Part shown: piece by piece, positions 51,643-63,580 of the stretch | Layout: each line of letters begins with the position of its first letter | Position numbering within the stretch: the stretch's first letter is position 1 | Source of the DNA: Limnomonas spitsbergensis | Taxonomy: Eukaryota; Chlorophyta; Chlorophyceae; Chlamydomonadales | NCBI GenBank assembly: GCA_037349105.1 | Contig: JAYJMM010000036.1 | Location: 930,001 to 994,000, forward strand | Direction: 5' to 3' | DNA: 64,000 nucleotides | Notes under the pieces: generated by a model | Database searches by the model: none | Seen by the model: only the letters and a program-made list of their open reading frames with translations | What the model was told of the DNA's origin: nothing | Position numbers and translations under genes: made by a program

Positions 51643-53960
51643 CAGGTACCACCTCAACAGCCAGGAGTCTTTGTCAGCATCACACGATCAGGGCAGTTCT
51701 TTTAACGCCCCCGTCACACATTTGTACCGAATTTTGCATTATGCCCATCACACTTTTGTACCAGTATTTGCAGCATGCCCGTCACACTTTCGTACCGGTA
51801 TTTGCATCATGCTCGTCACACTTTCGTACCAGAATATGCATCATGCACAACACACTTTTGTACCAGTATATACATCATGCCCATCACACTTTTGTACCAG
51901 TATATGCATTATGCCCATCACACTTGTGTACCAGTATATGCATCATGCCCATCACACTTTCGTACCAGTATATGCATCATGTCCATCACACTTTCGTACC
52001 AGTATATGCATCATGTACATCACACTTTCGTACCAGTATATGCATCATACCCATCACACTTTCGTACCAGTCTATGCATCATGCCCATCACACTTTCGTT
52101 TCAGTCTATGCATCATGCCCATCACACTTTCGTACCAGTAAATGCATTATGCCCATCACACTTTCGTACCAGTATTAACGCATTGGTACTGGAATGATGG
52201 GGCGAGGAGCGAGGCACAGCCCTCCCCCTGTTTAAGGCCCATTATGTTTTGCAAGGCTGAATCAGGTTTCAGCTCAGTTTCCAGTGCCAGGTATTCCCTT
52301 GCCAAGGTGACGGTTCATTGGCTAGGGCTTGCCTGGGGCTTACCCGGGGCCAACGAAGTTGAGCTGACAACTAGGAGGTAGTGGCCTCAGCAGCCGATCT
52401 GCGGTACTACGATCAGCAGGACCTAGTGGGGACCTTATTTCACACACTGCAGCAGTAGCCCTTATCCATTTGTTTTTGAAACCTGAACCCTATCGTGGAG
52501 CCAGAAATATGCTACCCCTGTTGGTCGCTAATAAGATCACTCATTTATGTTTTGCAGTGAGGGCGTGACCTCGGCCAGGCTATGCTGAGCAGACGAGGAT
52601 AGGTGGCCGGCGGCCCACGGACAGATCAGCATGGGCATCGACTGGAGATCTGATTCAAGAGCGCGCTTCAAGGGTGAAGGGACTTATGAAATGGGGTTCA
52701 TCAGGGAAAGAGATTTGTCCTAAGCAGACAGGATCCAGAACTTTGCTCGTCTAGATCATTAGTGTGGTTTTGTGCAGCTGACAAGCCTCCTCGTTGGACA
52801 GCCGGTGTCTCAAGAAGCTCTCCCGGGTGCCATGCTGGCAGACAAGGGAGACGTGCATCACTGGGCGAGAGTGTCGGGCCTCCTAGTCCATGAGCTGGGT
52901 GTACTAGCTGGCTGAGGATGTGGGTGCGGACCTCCAGAGGGGTGGGACCTGTCGCTGGCTGGCCTGGTTGCCAGGCAGGGGGAATGAAGCACAGGCCCAT
53001 GCCCCGGAAATGTGAATCAAGGGATCGGGCCTGTGGGTTGATGGTTCTTCCCATGGGTGATGCATCCGATGCATAGAGGGGACTGACCACGATCTATAGC
53101 CACAACCCAAGCAGTTTGGCCTTCGATTGTCAAGAATCTGTACAGAGCATCATGCGCAGATGGACGCCGCCTTGGGGGGCAGAGTGGCAAAGTTGTGGAG
53201 AGGTGGCGTGCGATGCGATGGGGTGTAAGGGTCTAGTGCGTTATGTGCCGACACCACGTCCGTATTGTTTCATTAACTACTTAGGCGATGGGTGTTTTTT
53301 AGCCAATGAGCTGCTGGGTCATGAGGCTTTTCTGCAGAGCTTTTCTGTCGAGCTTTTCTGCCGAGCTTTTTGCAGAGCTCTATGATGAATGTGCTTTTCT
53401 GCGAGGACATTTGTTCCTGCCTGAAGGTGCGCTTTCCTCCAAGGCCCCTGTCAAGGGACTTTCGTAAAAGGTGATGCACTGTATGCGTTGTGGTGTCCAA
53501 GTCTTTCAGGTCACGGGACTTTATATACTTGGTAATGGATATTTTCTGATTTTACGGGGGGTAGTCGAGGTTTGAGTTCTTAATGATCATATTCCAATAC
53601 AGGTGAGTGTCGTAAGGGACAGCGTTAGATTCTAAAGCGTAAGAGGGTTTCAGGGTCCGGAGGGGCGCGTTGGGCAAGGAAGAGTGATGGCGGGTGCGGT
53701 ATCATGCACTCAAGTTGTGGATTGAGGTGTGGCGGGCGACTGAAGTCTTTGTGGCGGGCGACTGAATTATTTGTTGAGGGCAACTAGATTATTTGTTGGA
53801 ATAGCATTTCTTCTGTCGGTCAAAAAAATATACTATGTGCCCAGAGAGGGAAGACACGGCACCCAACTGCTGGTACAGCACAGAAAGAAAGAAAGCTACG
53901 CCCTATTAGGGCGTGGAGGTTAAGAAACAACGCAGCTTGGGGCCGTAGCCTCATCCGCGC
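51643..53960. other. Downstream flank of the kinase gene: minisatellite then unassigned DNA
   Basis: The kinase stop codon is at 51640-51642. From about 51715 to 52175 there are about 13 copies of a 34-base unit (CATCACACTTTCGTACCAGTATATGCATCATGCC), beginning only some 70 bases after the stop, so it may lie in the 3' untranslated region. No clear polyadenylation signal was identified. From 52180 to 53960 there are only short frames without recognisable motifs. A small GAGCTTTTCTGCC repeat lies near 53330-53400. Confidence 0.6.
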
Positions 53961-56900
53961 CGTTACCATGAGGCAAAAAGAAAGAAGCAACTTCCTCACG
54001 GTGGTTTTCTCTTATGGGCGTGCTTTATTGGCCCTGTGACAGGCTTTGTGGCGGCAAAATATTCGAGTCTGCGTCTGGTTTGTACTATGCTATGCAAGAG
54101 TTTTAACAAATGGACATGCATTTTCTGGGCGCATTTCTTTTCATGGAACATGGTGATCCCTAGAGACATTATGGCTTCAATTGTGTGCTTATGATGGATA
54201 GTGCCCGATGTGCCGATCAAGATTGGAATAGTTTTTATGCTGTTTCGGTGGTGCCCGTTCAAGATCAGTAGCTCAACGAGGTCAGTGTGCTGGTTTAAGC
54301 AAGCTTTTGACTGGTCCCCATGCTCAGTGTCTCTGCAATACTTAAATCCCCCAATGTGGACTACAAAGTCCTTCTTTTGTCCTGTCGTTTGACTGTCCTA
54401 ACAACATGTCAGGCTGCATTTTCGTTTTCATTTGGACGGCTCCAAGTGCTGGTGCCGCAGCGTGGGGGATTAAGTACGAGGGGACTTAATTCATCAGCAT
54501 GGCTGGTGCTCCTGCTCTCTCACACTTCTCGGCCGTCCCCAGGTCTGCCATGACGATGTCCCCTCCCATGCTGCCTTTCGATACAGCCCTCAGCAAAATC
54601 CTTCCTGTGCCATGGTGGCGCTCTATGTACATCTTTTGCATTTCGGGGTGCCTGCATGCGCCTGTGATATGGCCTGCACTGTCGTGCTCTCTACACAAGG
54701 GGCATTTGTCCGTGGTACTTTTGCCCCACCTGAAAGCCACCTTGTTATTCCAAAGGCAATTATGTCGCCATTGAAGGGCTGTTTTCGTCTCCGCTAGAGT
54801 GACTCCTGGGTGGTTAAAAAATGTTGCTGAGGGTCCCATCAGCAATCGAGTGCAACCGTTGCCACCCTTGAAAGTATACGCTATCGATGCTGGATCGGCC
54901 CAGCTTTTGGTACTTTTGGCGCTCGTGAATGTGTATCTTCAGGGCACACTTCAGATCTTCTAATCCTTGCGGCTCTCCCTGGCTAGGGTCCTCTTCTTCA
55001 GGTTTTGTGAAAAGCCAGAAAGAACCGCGAGGGTTCGGAGCTCACTGGAACGGTCAGATCGCATTCTCCCTTTTGAGTGGCTGCCCGTTTAGCGACCCCG
55101 TCGGCTTCCTCGTTTCCGATACCTCCGTTGTGGGCCTTCACCTTATGGAATTCGACTATTTTTCCTTGGGACGCCATGAGCTGGAGTTGGCCCACGATAT
55201 GCTGGAGGAGGTCTCTGTGCTTGTGGTAGATGAGAGACATGGGGGATCGGATAGCTTTTCGGATTTGGTACAAGGATGTGGCGCTGTCAACAGCTATTTT
55301 GGTATGTTCTTTCACTAGGGCTCCATAGATTCCTGCCAGCTCGGCTCTGTTTATGGTGTTTGTGGGACTTTCTCCAGCCGGGTTAATGGTGATGTCTTGT
55401 TGATCGGCAGTGGCGTTCGGGATGTGGAGGCCAGCGCCAGTTAGCTGAACTTTCCTGCCTTCTTTGAGGCTGGTTTCAATGCAGCTGCCATCAGTGTAGG
55501 CTATCTCCCTCCAATTGTGCTTTAACGCGCTGTTTTCTTGGAACCACTTGAGGCAATTGCATGCGTCCACTATCTAGGTCTACCTCCGTTCCTCTAGGGA
55601 TGTCAGTGTCCCTTGGAGATCGTTGGAAGGAGCTTGATCCTATTATGGGCTGGGCCTGGCTCTGCTCTCCTTGACCTTCTTACACCCTATCCCCACATGG
55701 GGGAGGAGGCTGGGTCCAAGTTGCGGTTAGCAGGGGGTTGGCCCTGGCTTGCGGGTGTTTTTCTACATGTGCGAGGGTTGTGCGGAGCAGTCTGATGAGA
55801 AGATCCTGTTTCCACCCGGTTTGCTCGGACTGGGCTTCTTTGTTCCACACAACGATTATGTCCATGTGGCATTTGTGCAACAAATGATATATTTTTTCGG
55901 ATATTTGTCCAACCACTTTTTATGGGGGTTTGCCTGACGACTTTATCCCCCTGGGCAGGTACAAGACAGTAGCTGTCGGTTCCCTGGTCATATCTGCAGA
56001 CCATACTGCCCATCGGACTGCTTTCTCGAGGGATGGTTCGTCCCGATTTGGGAAGGCATGTGAGTACCCTGTCCACCTGTGTTGAAAGGCATTTGTTTGT
56101 GCTTGGAAGGCCTGGTCCCTCGGGTGTATACTCCAATAGGTCGTGGCGTGATCTCTTGGAGGGGGCTAGAGAACCGTTCCTTGGAGACGCCAAAGTGCGT
56201 GTCTATCAATGCTCTGAACTGTGGTGGGATGCTAAAATGGTCATGTATTTGTTTGGTCTGTGTCTTTGTCCCCTCCTTGTGTCTGATGATGAGGTCAACC
56301 ACTTCCTCTTCAAAGGAGGATGGGGAGGCATCATTTTAGCATGGATGCCTTCATCTTCAGCCTGTTCATACAATCTTCTGAGGGTGACGAGTCTGTCTTA
56401 GGAGTTTGTCCCGACGCACCGGCCGTTCCCCTTGAACACGCATGCCATCTCCGTAGTCGTGATTTGGGTGGTACTCTTAGGGTTCCATGTCTCAAACTCT
56501 CTCACTTCGATTTTACATCAGAGCATGGATGTCCAGTTGCGGGTTAATTGGCTCCATATCGAAGGTTATCATTTCCCGGATATTGTCTCCGAGGGTGGTA
56601 TCCCAATTGCTGTGATTTTGGTGAAACCCTTGTCGGGCCATGTAAGATAGGTGCCTATCTAGCATGGTGCCTTCGGAGGTCCTCGCTGGTGGTTGGTCGT
56701 GGTTTTCAGAGATCCATTGTCGTAGGAGGGCGGCCGTGTTTTCTTCGGTAAGGAGCATCTCTTCAGGTTTCCAGCTAGGCTTCCATGTGACTTTAACCAG
56801 CCCCTCCACTTGTGTGGTGCTAGTTGTATGTGTACACGCCGGGCATGTCCATTTGTCTTGGCTGGGTCTCCAGTCCACTGGTTGGCCTAGGCATTGGACA

Positions 56901-57835
56901 TGGTAGTACTTGTAACGTACGTCGCATGTGATGATGTCATCATAACATCCCGAAGCGTCATCGTACTGCAGGCTGTGTGGGTTCCAGCAACCTTCGCATG
57001 CTGCAACACCTGCCCAATCGTGGGCATGCATGTCTTGACCAAGTCCTAGAGTCTTCCGGCAACAAGCTCTATCTTCTCTGGTGTGTACCCTGCCATGCTG
57101 TGGTATGGGATGGCCCATTCATTGATGATGCTTGGGTGCCAGGTGACTTGATATTGAATTTGCTTGATTCTGTCTTTCCCTTTTTGGTGGCGTCCTTTGC
57201 TTGGCTCTGTGACCATCCTCCAGCCTGTGATGGCTGCTACTTGGTTGGTGTGCCCATACATCTCTTGTATGACTGTTGCCGCCCTTTCTCCTTCTGATAT
57301 TTTGCTTTTGGCAAACGCAAAAATGCGCTCTGCCTCCTTCCTTTTGTAGTCATGTCTGGTAGGGTCCTTGCGCCAGTGTTGTTTCTTCTTGCTGCCTTGC
57401 TGTCCGGTCAGGTTTGCTCTGCCCTCTTGTTGTTGGGTGGGGTCTGGGATATCAGCGAGGTCTCCCGGTCTCTCTGTTTCTGTTCCTGTTGGAATGCCAA
57501 TGTCCTTGGTATTCAGGTACTGGGTGATCAATGTCTGGTCAGGGTTCACCCTTCACGAAGGGAAGCCTGGAACATGGTTCCTGTCGGCATGGGGTTTCTT
57601 GCTATAGCAGTGATGTACATGTTTCCCTCGTGTATCTCTTGTTGATTCTTTGGGAGGCTCAACGACGTGTTTCTTTTTCTTATCATGTAGCCTCTTAGAT
57701 ATTTATCTGCACCCAGACCGTTGTTTGCCATGACTGAGAGTCTGTTAAAGGCTATGATGTGCTTGTCTTTGACACTTCTCCCATATCTGTTTCTCAAGCC
57801 TCTCCCATGCATCAAATGCTTGCCTCCTTGTTCTG
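53961..57835 (-). mobile_element. Mobile element copy B with PHD finger, RNase H and Cys/His tail
   Basis: Reading 5' to 3' on the minus strand: a basic ORF (57046-57549 and probably 57546-57815), then an ORF with a PHD-type zinc finger (56513-57118; C-x2-C at CEGC, then YYHVQC and WTCPAC). A frame near 55988-56302 contains RALIDTHFGVSKERFSSPL. RNase H follows (54998-55570; YTDGS, NRAELAGI, VDSATSL, HKVKAHNGG, EEADGVAK), then a C-terminal CPLCREHDSAGH...H region (54486-54845). The frame shifts several times, so it is inactive. The left half matches copy A (1-1860). No reverse transcriptase (YxDD) was found, and the space between PHD and RNase H is only about 0.9 kb. Either RT was deleted or this is a non-autonomous type. 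Its class as a non-LTR-like retroelement is inferred from RNase H and 5' truncation of copy A. Confidence 0.75.
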
Positions 57836-58623
57836 TCAGGTCTGCCAGGTGAGTGATTCTTAAGTGGAACAGAGGTTGAAGCAGGGTGTACGCATTAAGG
57901 GGGTCTGTGGCGGGGAGGGTAGCAGTGGCGGGGTTAAGCTTTTATAGCGCTTGGGCGAGCTCCGGGGTATGTGCAGTGAATTGTTGCACGTTGCTTTTCA
58001 TGATGATCAGGTTGATATCTGTGATATGGGACAGTTGTCTGAGCAAAGGGTACCTAGTATGATTATCTGGACTTAAATCCCGTATTGTTTACTGTCATGC
58101 GCCATTCTGTATTTGGTTGGCCTGATACCGGCATACCGCTGATGGCCATAATGTGTGCATGACATGCTGTATGCATGCATGGGTACTAGCTACATGGCAA
58201 ATCTGCATGTTTGTATGGTGATTGTTGGCTGACCACTTGATGTGTGTCTGTAATTATGTATAGGCTTTGGGTGCTGGTCTCCCCAATATTCGAACCCTTT
58301 GCCTGGCCCCTTCGGATAAGATTTTCGGGGTTTGCATTCACTTTGTACCAAAAGTACCAAGCACTGTTGGGGGCCAGTTTGGGCCCATTCATGCATCAAG
58401 GGCTGGCTGATAGTCTCATTGTGCAAGGGCCGTGTTTGGACTGCATCAATGACTAGCAATTGTATTTTGCATGGCCAAATTGCTTGCACATTGACTCTTC
58501 CCAGAGAAGACAACTAGCCCCAGTATGAGGGCTGGCAATCTGACATGTGGCAGAGCTGATACTCTCGTTCCCTCTCACAAGAAATCAATGTATGCAAAAC
58601 TCGTCGACGGACATGCAAACAAT
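57836..58623. other. Unassigned DNA between mobile element and tRNA
   Basis: No gene or repeat could be supported. Short open frames on both strands lack recognisable motifs. Confidence 0.4.
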
Positions 58624-58694
58624 GTGTCCACTGGGAGTCGAACCCAGGCCACTCGCTTGGAAGGCGAGAATCATAACCGTTTGACTATGGACAC
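58624..58694 (-). tRNA. tRNA-Gly-TCC: tRNA-Gly (anticodon UCC)
   Basis: The 71-base minus-strand sequence folds as a standard tRNA. The acceptor stem is GTGTCCA/TGGACAC, the D stem GTCA/TGAT with loop AACGGTTA, and the anticodon stem CTCGC/GCGAG with loop CTTCCAA (anticodon TCC, reading GGA). The T stem is CTGGG/CCCAG with loop TTCGACT. There is no intron and CCA is not encoded. A run of four T on the minus strand about 25 bases downstream (58596-58599) could terminate RNA polymerase III. The T loop carries the usual TTCGA of the B box, and GG of the D loop is present. Confidence 0.96.
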
Positions 58695-60495
58695 ACGATG
58701 CTAAAATGCCCTATATATAATATATATAACAATATTCGTTCCCGAATTTGGGGTGCCCGCCTAGACCGCTCCCCGTTTCTCATCACAGACTTCCCCCCTT
58801 CCTCTTTATTCACTGACAATGGTAGATGAGCATGCCACTTTTGTGCGCCGTGCCTCCCACCAGTCGGTAGTGAATTTCCAGTCTTTTCTGCAAGACTTTG
58901 TGTCACTGGCTTCTGTCCCCTCTGGATGGCAGAAGGTGCCCCCATCCCATCTCTTCATTGGTGTCCGTGAAGAGGGCGAGAAAGTAGCCTTGAAGCTCAG
59001 CTTGTCGCCTGGGGTGACTTGGGATTGGACGGCACTTCATTTCTGTTGCTTTTATTTAGCCGGCTGAGATTCAATTGACCTGAGATGGACGAGCTCTATA
59101 TTTTTTCGGTTTTTCTGTCTGGTAACTAGCTCTCATATCTAGGTTTCGGGAAACGGCTGCTCAGCAATCAGCCCCCCGTAGTTAGAAAATCAAAATGAAA
59201 TCTGCTTGCACTTCACGAAATCTTACGTTTTTATATTTGTTTGTTGGTATCTGCCTCTCTAGATCTACCTGCTAAGATAACGGCTGCTTCGCGGTCGGCC
59301 CATTGTAATCAAAATCAATATGTTTTGAGTCGGCTCAAATCTTCACCTTTATTGCACTTTCCTTCGCTGTGTCTCGGTTTAGGAGCTATTTCAAGACGAC
59401 TTAACACTTTTCTTTGGGCCATGTCTTCAGGGCTTTCGGTCTCTGTCTTTGTTTTCCATGTTGTAGCGGCAGTTTTGCCTTGCTTTCCCACAGTGGGCTG
59501 CTCGCTCTTTTGCTCTTTCAGCACGACAGAGATCTCCCTTGTTTCGGTTATTTTCTCCCATTTGGACAGTTCGAAACCTTGTAAGCTTGGCCCATAGACA
59601 TAAACACGGTTATGTAGCCCTAGACAAGCCTCGATGGTGATTATTCATAAAATAAATTTCAAACGCACCTACAAATCAATACCCCCCCCCCTGTCCCCTT
59701 GTTTGTTTGGGACTTTCCTCCCAACCTTTCGCGGCCGAGCCTTTTTGAGCAGGGCCCAGAGGTCATTGACGTATTAAGAATTTACGATCGTGGAGGGCTG
59801 CGAATATAGTAAGGATAATCTCAGGATACCGTAGACGTTCGTTTCCTTCGCATGAGGCAATTAATCAGATTTTGTTTTACCGCAGAGCCAAAAATAGTTT
59901 TCATTAGGCCGCAGGAGCAAAGAGGAATTAAATGTAAATCCGGGTAGCCTCTTTAGTGGAATATGGCACTTTGCTAGCGAAAGTAGGCGTAGCAGCTGCA
60001 AGGATAGGTGGGAACGCACAGGGCATCACGATAAGAATCCGGTACCGTTGTGGGGAAGTGTGGGGGATTTGTACGGTTTTGGTACTCACAGGTGAAAAAT
60101 TCAGATTTTTGTAATGAATTGCCAACCTGAAATGATTCATCAATAAGCCGCTAGCTGTTCCGTGCACGCAAATTAACATACAAAATGTGCGGAGGCAAAG
60201 GACGTCTACGGTATGGCGCACCAGTTGGACACAGCCAGGATTGAGCTACGATTGAGCTGTTTTTATTGCCGTACCATGGATGGTATGGCTAATAGCTCAG
60301 AAATAGTAGACTCTCGGTAATAAGGGATCCTTACTATCCTTCATTGGGCTTCCCTGGTCAGCTTCCAAACTGAAAAGGCACCATGCACCCAAGCAGTGAA
60401 TAATATAGGTAACACACATGCACATGCATTCAACCTGAACAAGCTTTGACTGACGGTTGACGGCCCTCAGGCAGAGGCAGCTGGGATCTCCGCCA
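58695..60495. other. Unassigned DNA between tRNA and the Ala-rich gene
   Basis: An AT run (TATATATAATATATATAA) lies at 58712-58730 next to the tRNA. Two open frames look somewhat protein-like, at 58819-59067 plus (FVRRASHQSVVNFQSFL) and 59315-59524 minus (KEQKSEQPTVGKQGKT). Neither has a family I recognise or clear splice partners. A half fold-back element lies at 59720-59780. Confidence 0.4.
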
Positions 60496-62930
60496 CTACA
60501 CATTCTCCGTGGCAGGAGCTAGGTGTCCAGCCGCCTCATCCTCCGACGCAGCTTTGTTCTTGCCCTGAATGCGATCCATAACAATCTGCAGAGATTCCAG
60601 GTTTCATAATTCAGGTTTCCGATCAGAAGAGCGCTACAGAAACGGGTTGGTGGATATTTTAGCTAGCTATTTACTTTATTTGCCATCCGCGCAGCCCACC
60701 GCTCACCCCTTGTTTTTGTTATTTTTTCGGGGAGGCAATCTAGACGTACAGTGTCAGTACACAGTTTATTTGATGGTTCTTCTGATTGAAGCCAGATGCA
60801 GCATAACCAGCGGCTGAGGGGCCTGATGTAGCAGGCCCTTCTAGAGTTCTAGGTTGGTCCCAATCCAAACATTGTTGGCTGCTGAATGGCCTTCCAAAGG
60901 TGGTCCAGTGCTCACCAAAATGAACAATACCATGTTTGAAATAGTCGCAACGGGAAAACAACCCAGAGATTAAACCGTGACCGGCCTCGAGTAGGTGTCC
61001 CAAACAACTTGGCTTGCCACACCAGCCACCCCCGGCAGGAGGCTGTGATGTAGCTGCATTGTAGCTGAAGCAGCCTATTAAGCAAACAGTGTTTCCTGAT
61101 GCTCTCCTCGGTAGCCCTGCCTGACAGTATCCCAGACCCCACCATCCCGAAAGCATGCGGCATCCCATACCGAAAGCATTCTTGCATCCCTTTGTCCCAA
61201 AGGCATCTCGGCATCCCATGCTTCAGGGTTGACCGAAGATTTGATTTGCCTTCCCTCGGGTATGAATGGATTATTTGTATCCACACCATGACCAACTGCC
61301 AACTGCCCAAGCAACAGGGCATGCTGCACCATGCCTCCTCGGCCGCAGGCTGGGGTATAGCTGAAGCGCATTAATAACAACGCTGGCGGCTACATGTCCC
61401 ATCCACCTTGCACCCCCTCCAGGCTGTTAATATCTGAATTATTAAGTTTTAGTACAAGGCCCTCATCACCATCCCCATCCACACGTGCAGTGCCCATATT
61501 CCTGTACGCTATTGAACCACCTTCTGTTAAGTCAATATTATCAAGTCCATACCGGTGCAATGTTGCCAGTACGTTTATCACCCGCTTAGTATGAAGTAAC
61601 GATATGAGGAACATTATGAAGTCAAAGGACCTGCATTCTGCGAAAGCTACCCACCCACATCTGAGAGCGGCACTGGCATTACCTTGGTGTCCTCCTGGGC
61701 CTTCTTCATGGCTTCGGATCCAGCCTTCTGAGCAGTCTTCCCAGCCTTCAAGGCCATCCCCGTCCCGGCATTCCAAACTGACCCCAGAAAGCCAGCAGCC
61801 TGCAGCATCACGGGGGGGGGGTACAATGTCGACGCATGCACCCACACAAGAATACTTTTCTATCGACCAGGGTATTCAGTATGGACAGGAAGCATGTGGG
61901 TCATCAGCAATCGGGCAAGAAGAAGAAGGCTACAACCTCGCCAGAAGCAAACTCTATAAGGCTGGAAGAAAGCTTCATTACTCAGGCCAGAGGAACGCTC
62001 TATGAATCACGCCATAAGAAAGCTTCCTAAATCAGGCCAGAAGAAAGCTTTACTATCCAGGCCGGTGGAAAGCTATCTAAATCAGGCCAGAGGAAAGCCT
62101 ATCAATCATGCCATAAGAAAGCTTTATCAAGCGGGCCAGACTAGCAGGTATGGCCTGTCTGATTAAGCCGCATTCTGTCTTGCTTGCTTAGGGTTTAGGG
62201 TTTAGGATTTAGGCTTCAGCATGCAAGACAGAATGCGGCTTCATCAGACAGGCCATAATCAGGTTCGATCAACCATACTAGGATCAGGCTCAAGCATACG
62301 GATGTGAGGATCAGGCTTCATTGCAACTGTGCAAGGATGCGGGCCAAGATGCTGTTGGATCAGCAGTGATACTCAAGACGCACACAGTCACGTGGGCTTT
62401 GGTCAACATGACAGGGTTAAGCGTACAAAGTTCAGGGCCAGGCAAACAGCGCTGTGATTATGCAGCAGGAAAAATAAAACGCGTAGATACATGAGGATAG
62501 CCTGGGTTCTGTTCGCTCAGAGAGCCCCATCGGCACCGCTCTACCACACTCAGCCCATCCCACCGACCTGCTGGATGGCCGGGTTGACCGAGCCGTCCTC
62601 CTTGCTCGCCGCATCAGCAGATTCAGCGGGTGCCGATGGCCCAGTTGCTTTCTGGTAGGCCGAGCCGGCGGCGGCCGCCGTGGACCTGGCGGCCTCGGTA
62701 ACCGCCAAGGCGGCGGCTGAGCCGGCAGCATACGCGGCTGTTCCCACCGAAGTTCCAGCATCAGCCACGGACTTGACGGCGGCACTGCTGGCAGCTTTCG
62801 TCTTCTCCAGATTTGGGTCCTTTCCATTGACGAGCGCCGTCAGCACTCGGTCCAGATCATCCGTGATGGATGCGTCCGTATCTGCACCCGATCCGCATTG
62901 GGCAGATTCAGATAATGACCGCATCTGCGC
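60496..62930 (-). CDS. Last three exons of an unrecognised Ala-rich protein
   Basis: Exons on the minus strand: 62930-62568 (after TTTAACTGACAG), 61799-61683 (after CTGCAG) and 60585-60496 (after CTGCAG, ending in TAG). All three join in phase 0. The product part is about 189 residues. It starts AQMRSLSESAQCG, with an acidic segment (SITDDLDRVLTALVNGKDP), a long Ala/Ser/Thr helix-prone stretch (KTKAASSAAVKSVADAGT), the segment FLGSVWNAGTGMALKAGKTA, and a charged tail ending HLAPATENV. The Ala/Lys-rich repeats recall amphipathic helices of lipid-binding or LEA-type proteins, but no family can be named. If translation starts at the ATG at 62924 it would be a complete small protein. The good acceptor before it suggests more exons upstream. 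Confidence 0.6.
60790..61085. mobile_element. Two partial MITE-like copies in opposite orientations
   Basis: A plus-oriented part (60840-60930: GGTTGGTCCCAATCC, GGTGGTCCAGTGCTCACCAAAATGAAC) is followed by a minus-oriented part (60965-61085: ACCGTGACCGGCC, GGAGGCTGTGATGTAGCTG, ending AAACAGTGTTTCC). A third, reversed partial copy lies at 61285-61385. All are in the last intron of the Ala-rich gene. Confidence 0.6.
61945..62148. repeat. About 31-bp AAGAAAGCTT...CAGGCCAG repeat
   Basis: Six to seven copies of AAGAAAGCTTCATTAATCAGGCCAG-like units in the intron between the 62568-62930 and 61683-61799 exons. Every unit has AAGC(T/C) followed by CAGGCC or CATGCC. Confidence 0.8.
62152..62254. repeat. 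32-bp inverted repeat enclosing telomere-like TTTAGGG units
   Basis: Arms 62152-62183 (GGCCTGTCTGATTAAGCC...) and 62223-62254 (...GGCTTCATCAGACAGGCC) are reverse complements with one mismatch. The loop holds TTAGGGTTTAGGGTTTAGGATTTAGG. It lies in an intron of the Ala-rich gene. Confidence 0.93.
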
Positions 62931-63580
62931 CTGTCAGTTAAATAAGTATCTGACAGGAGTGTCTATACCCGCCAGGACTTCATCGCGGCATGATTTAATA
63001 TCGTCTGCATCGGAGCTAATCGTAATTGGAAGGAGTCATGTATCAGGGGGCGGCAAACCCGTGTCGAAAAAAACAAAGGATCGGCATCGCAACTTGTACA
63101 GTGGATAGATTCTCCAAGCGATGTTGAACCTGAGGGACACACTCGCACACACACACACAAACTTACACGTCCCCCGCCCCCCCCCCCACCACCAGTGATT
63201 ATTGTAGCATGCTTCACCTACAATGCAGCTATCTCACGGCCTTTGGCCGTGGGAACCTGGTGCAGCAAAAGCCCTACTGCTCGGGCCACCGGCCGTAGGC
63301 CAGTCAAGGTTTGGTCTCGATCGACCCAGTAATGGCCGCCCGGCGGTCCCCCCAAGATGCTCTGGTGCGCACTCTCATAAACTCTGCCCCCCACACAAAA
63401 AGTGTCCCAGGTACCACTTAGCCTGACCCCGCCTCTAATGAAGGACCCACCGTCCGACCTTCACTTCCTGTTCACTTCATCTATATTCCTCTCTCCTTGC
63501 TCTTCCTCTGCTCTTCCGTTTCACATTGCCTATAGCCCAAAGGTTTACACTGACGCTGCAGCTCTTTAACTGCCAACCAC
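62931..63580. other. Probable intron with a MITE copy
   Basis: Contains a G-run/C-run and CACACA tract (63135-63192) and a plus-strand MITE-like copy at about 63195-63385 (GTAGCATGCTTCACCTACAATGCAGC, GGTGCAGCAAAAGCCCTACTGC, GGCCAGTCAAGGTTTGGTC, GGCCGCCCGGCGGTC). No exon could be joined in phase across it. Confidence 0.55.

Noticed and set aside
58819..59067. 82-codon ORF beginning MVDEHATFVRRASHQS
   Set aside because: Its composition is plausible, but there is no recognised family, splice partner or conserved motif, so it is mentioned only as unassigned DNA.
59315..59524. Minus-strand 69-codon ORF rich in Lys/Glu/Thr
   Set aside because: It could be an exon fragment, but no joining exon or family was found.
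62963..63217. Possible extra exon of the Ala-rich gene (SSDADDIKSCRDEVLAG)
   Set aside because: The downstream donor would leave a 38-base intron and a wrong phase, so the join fails.
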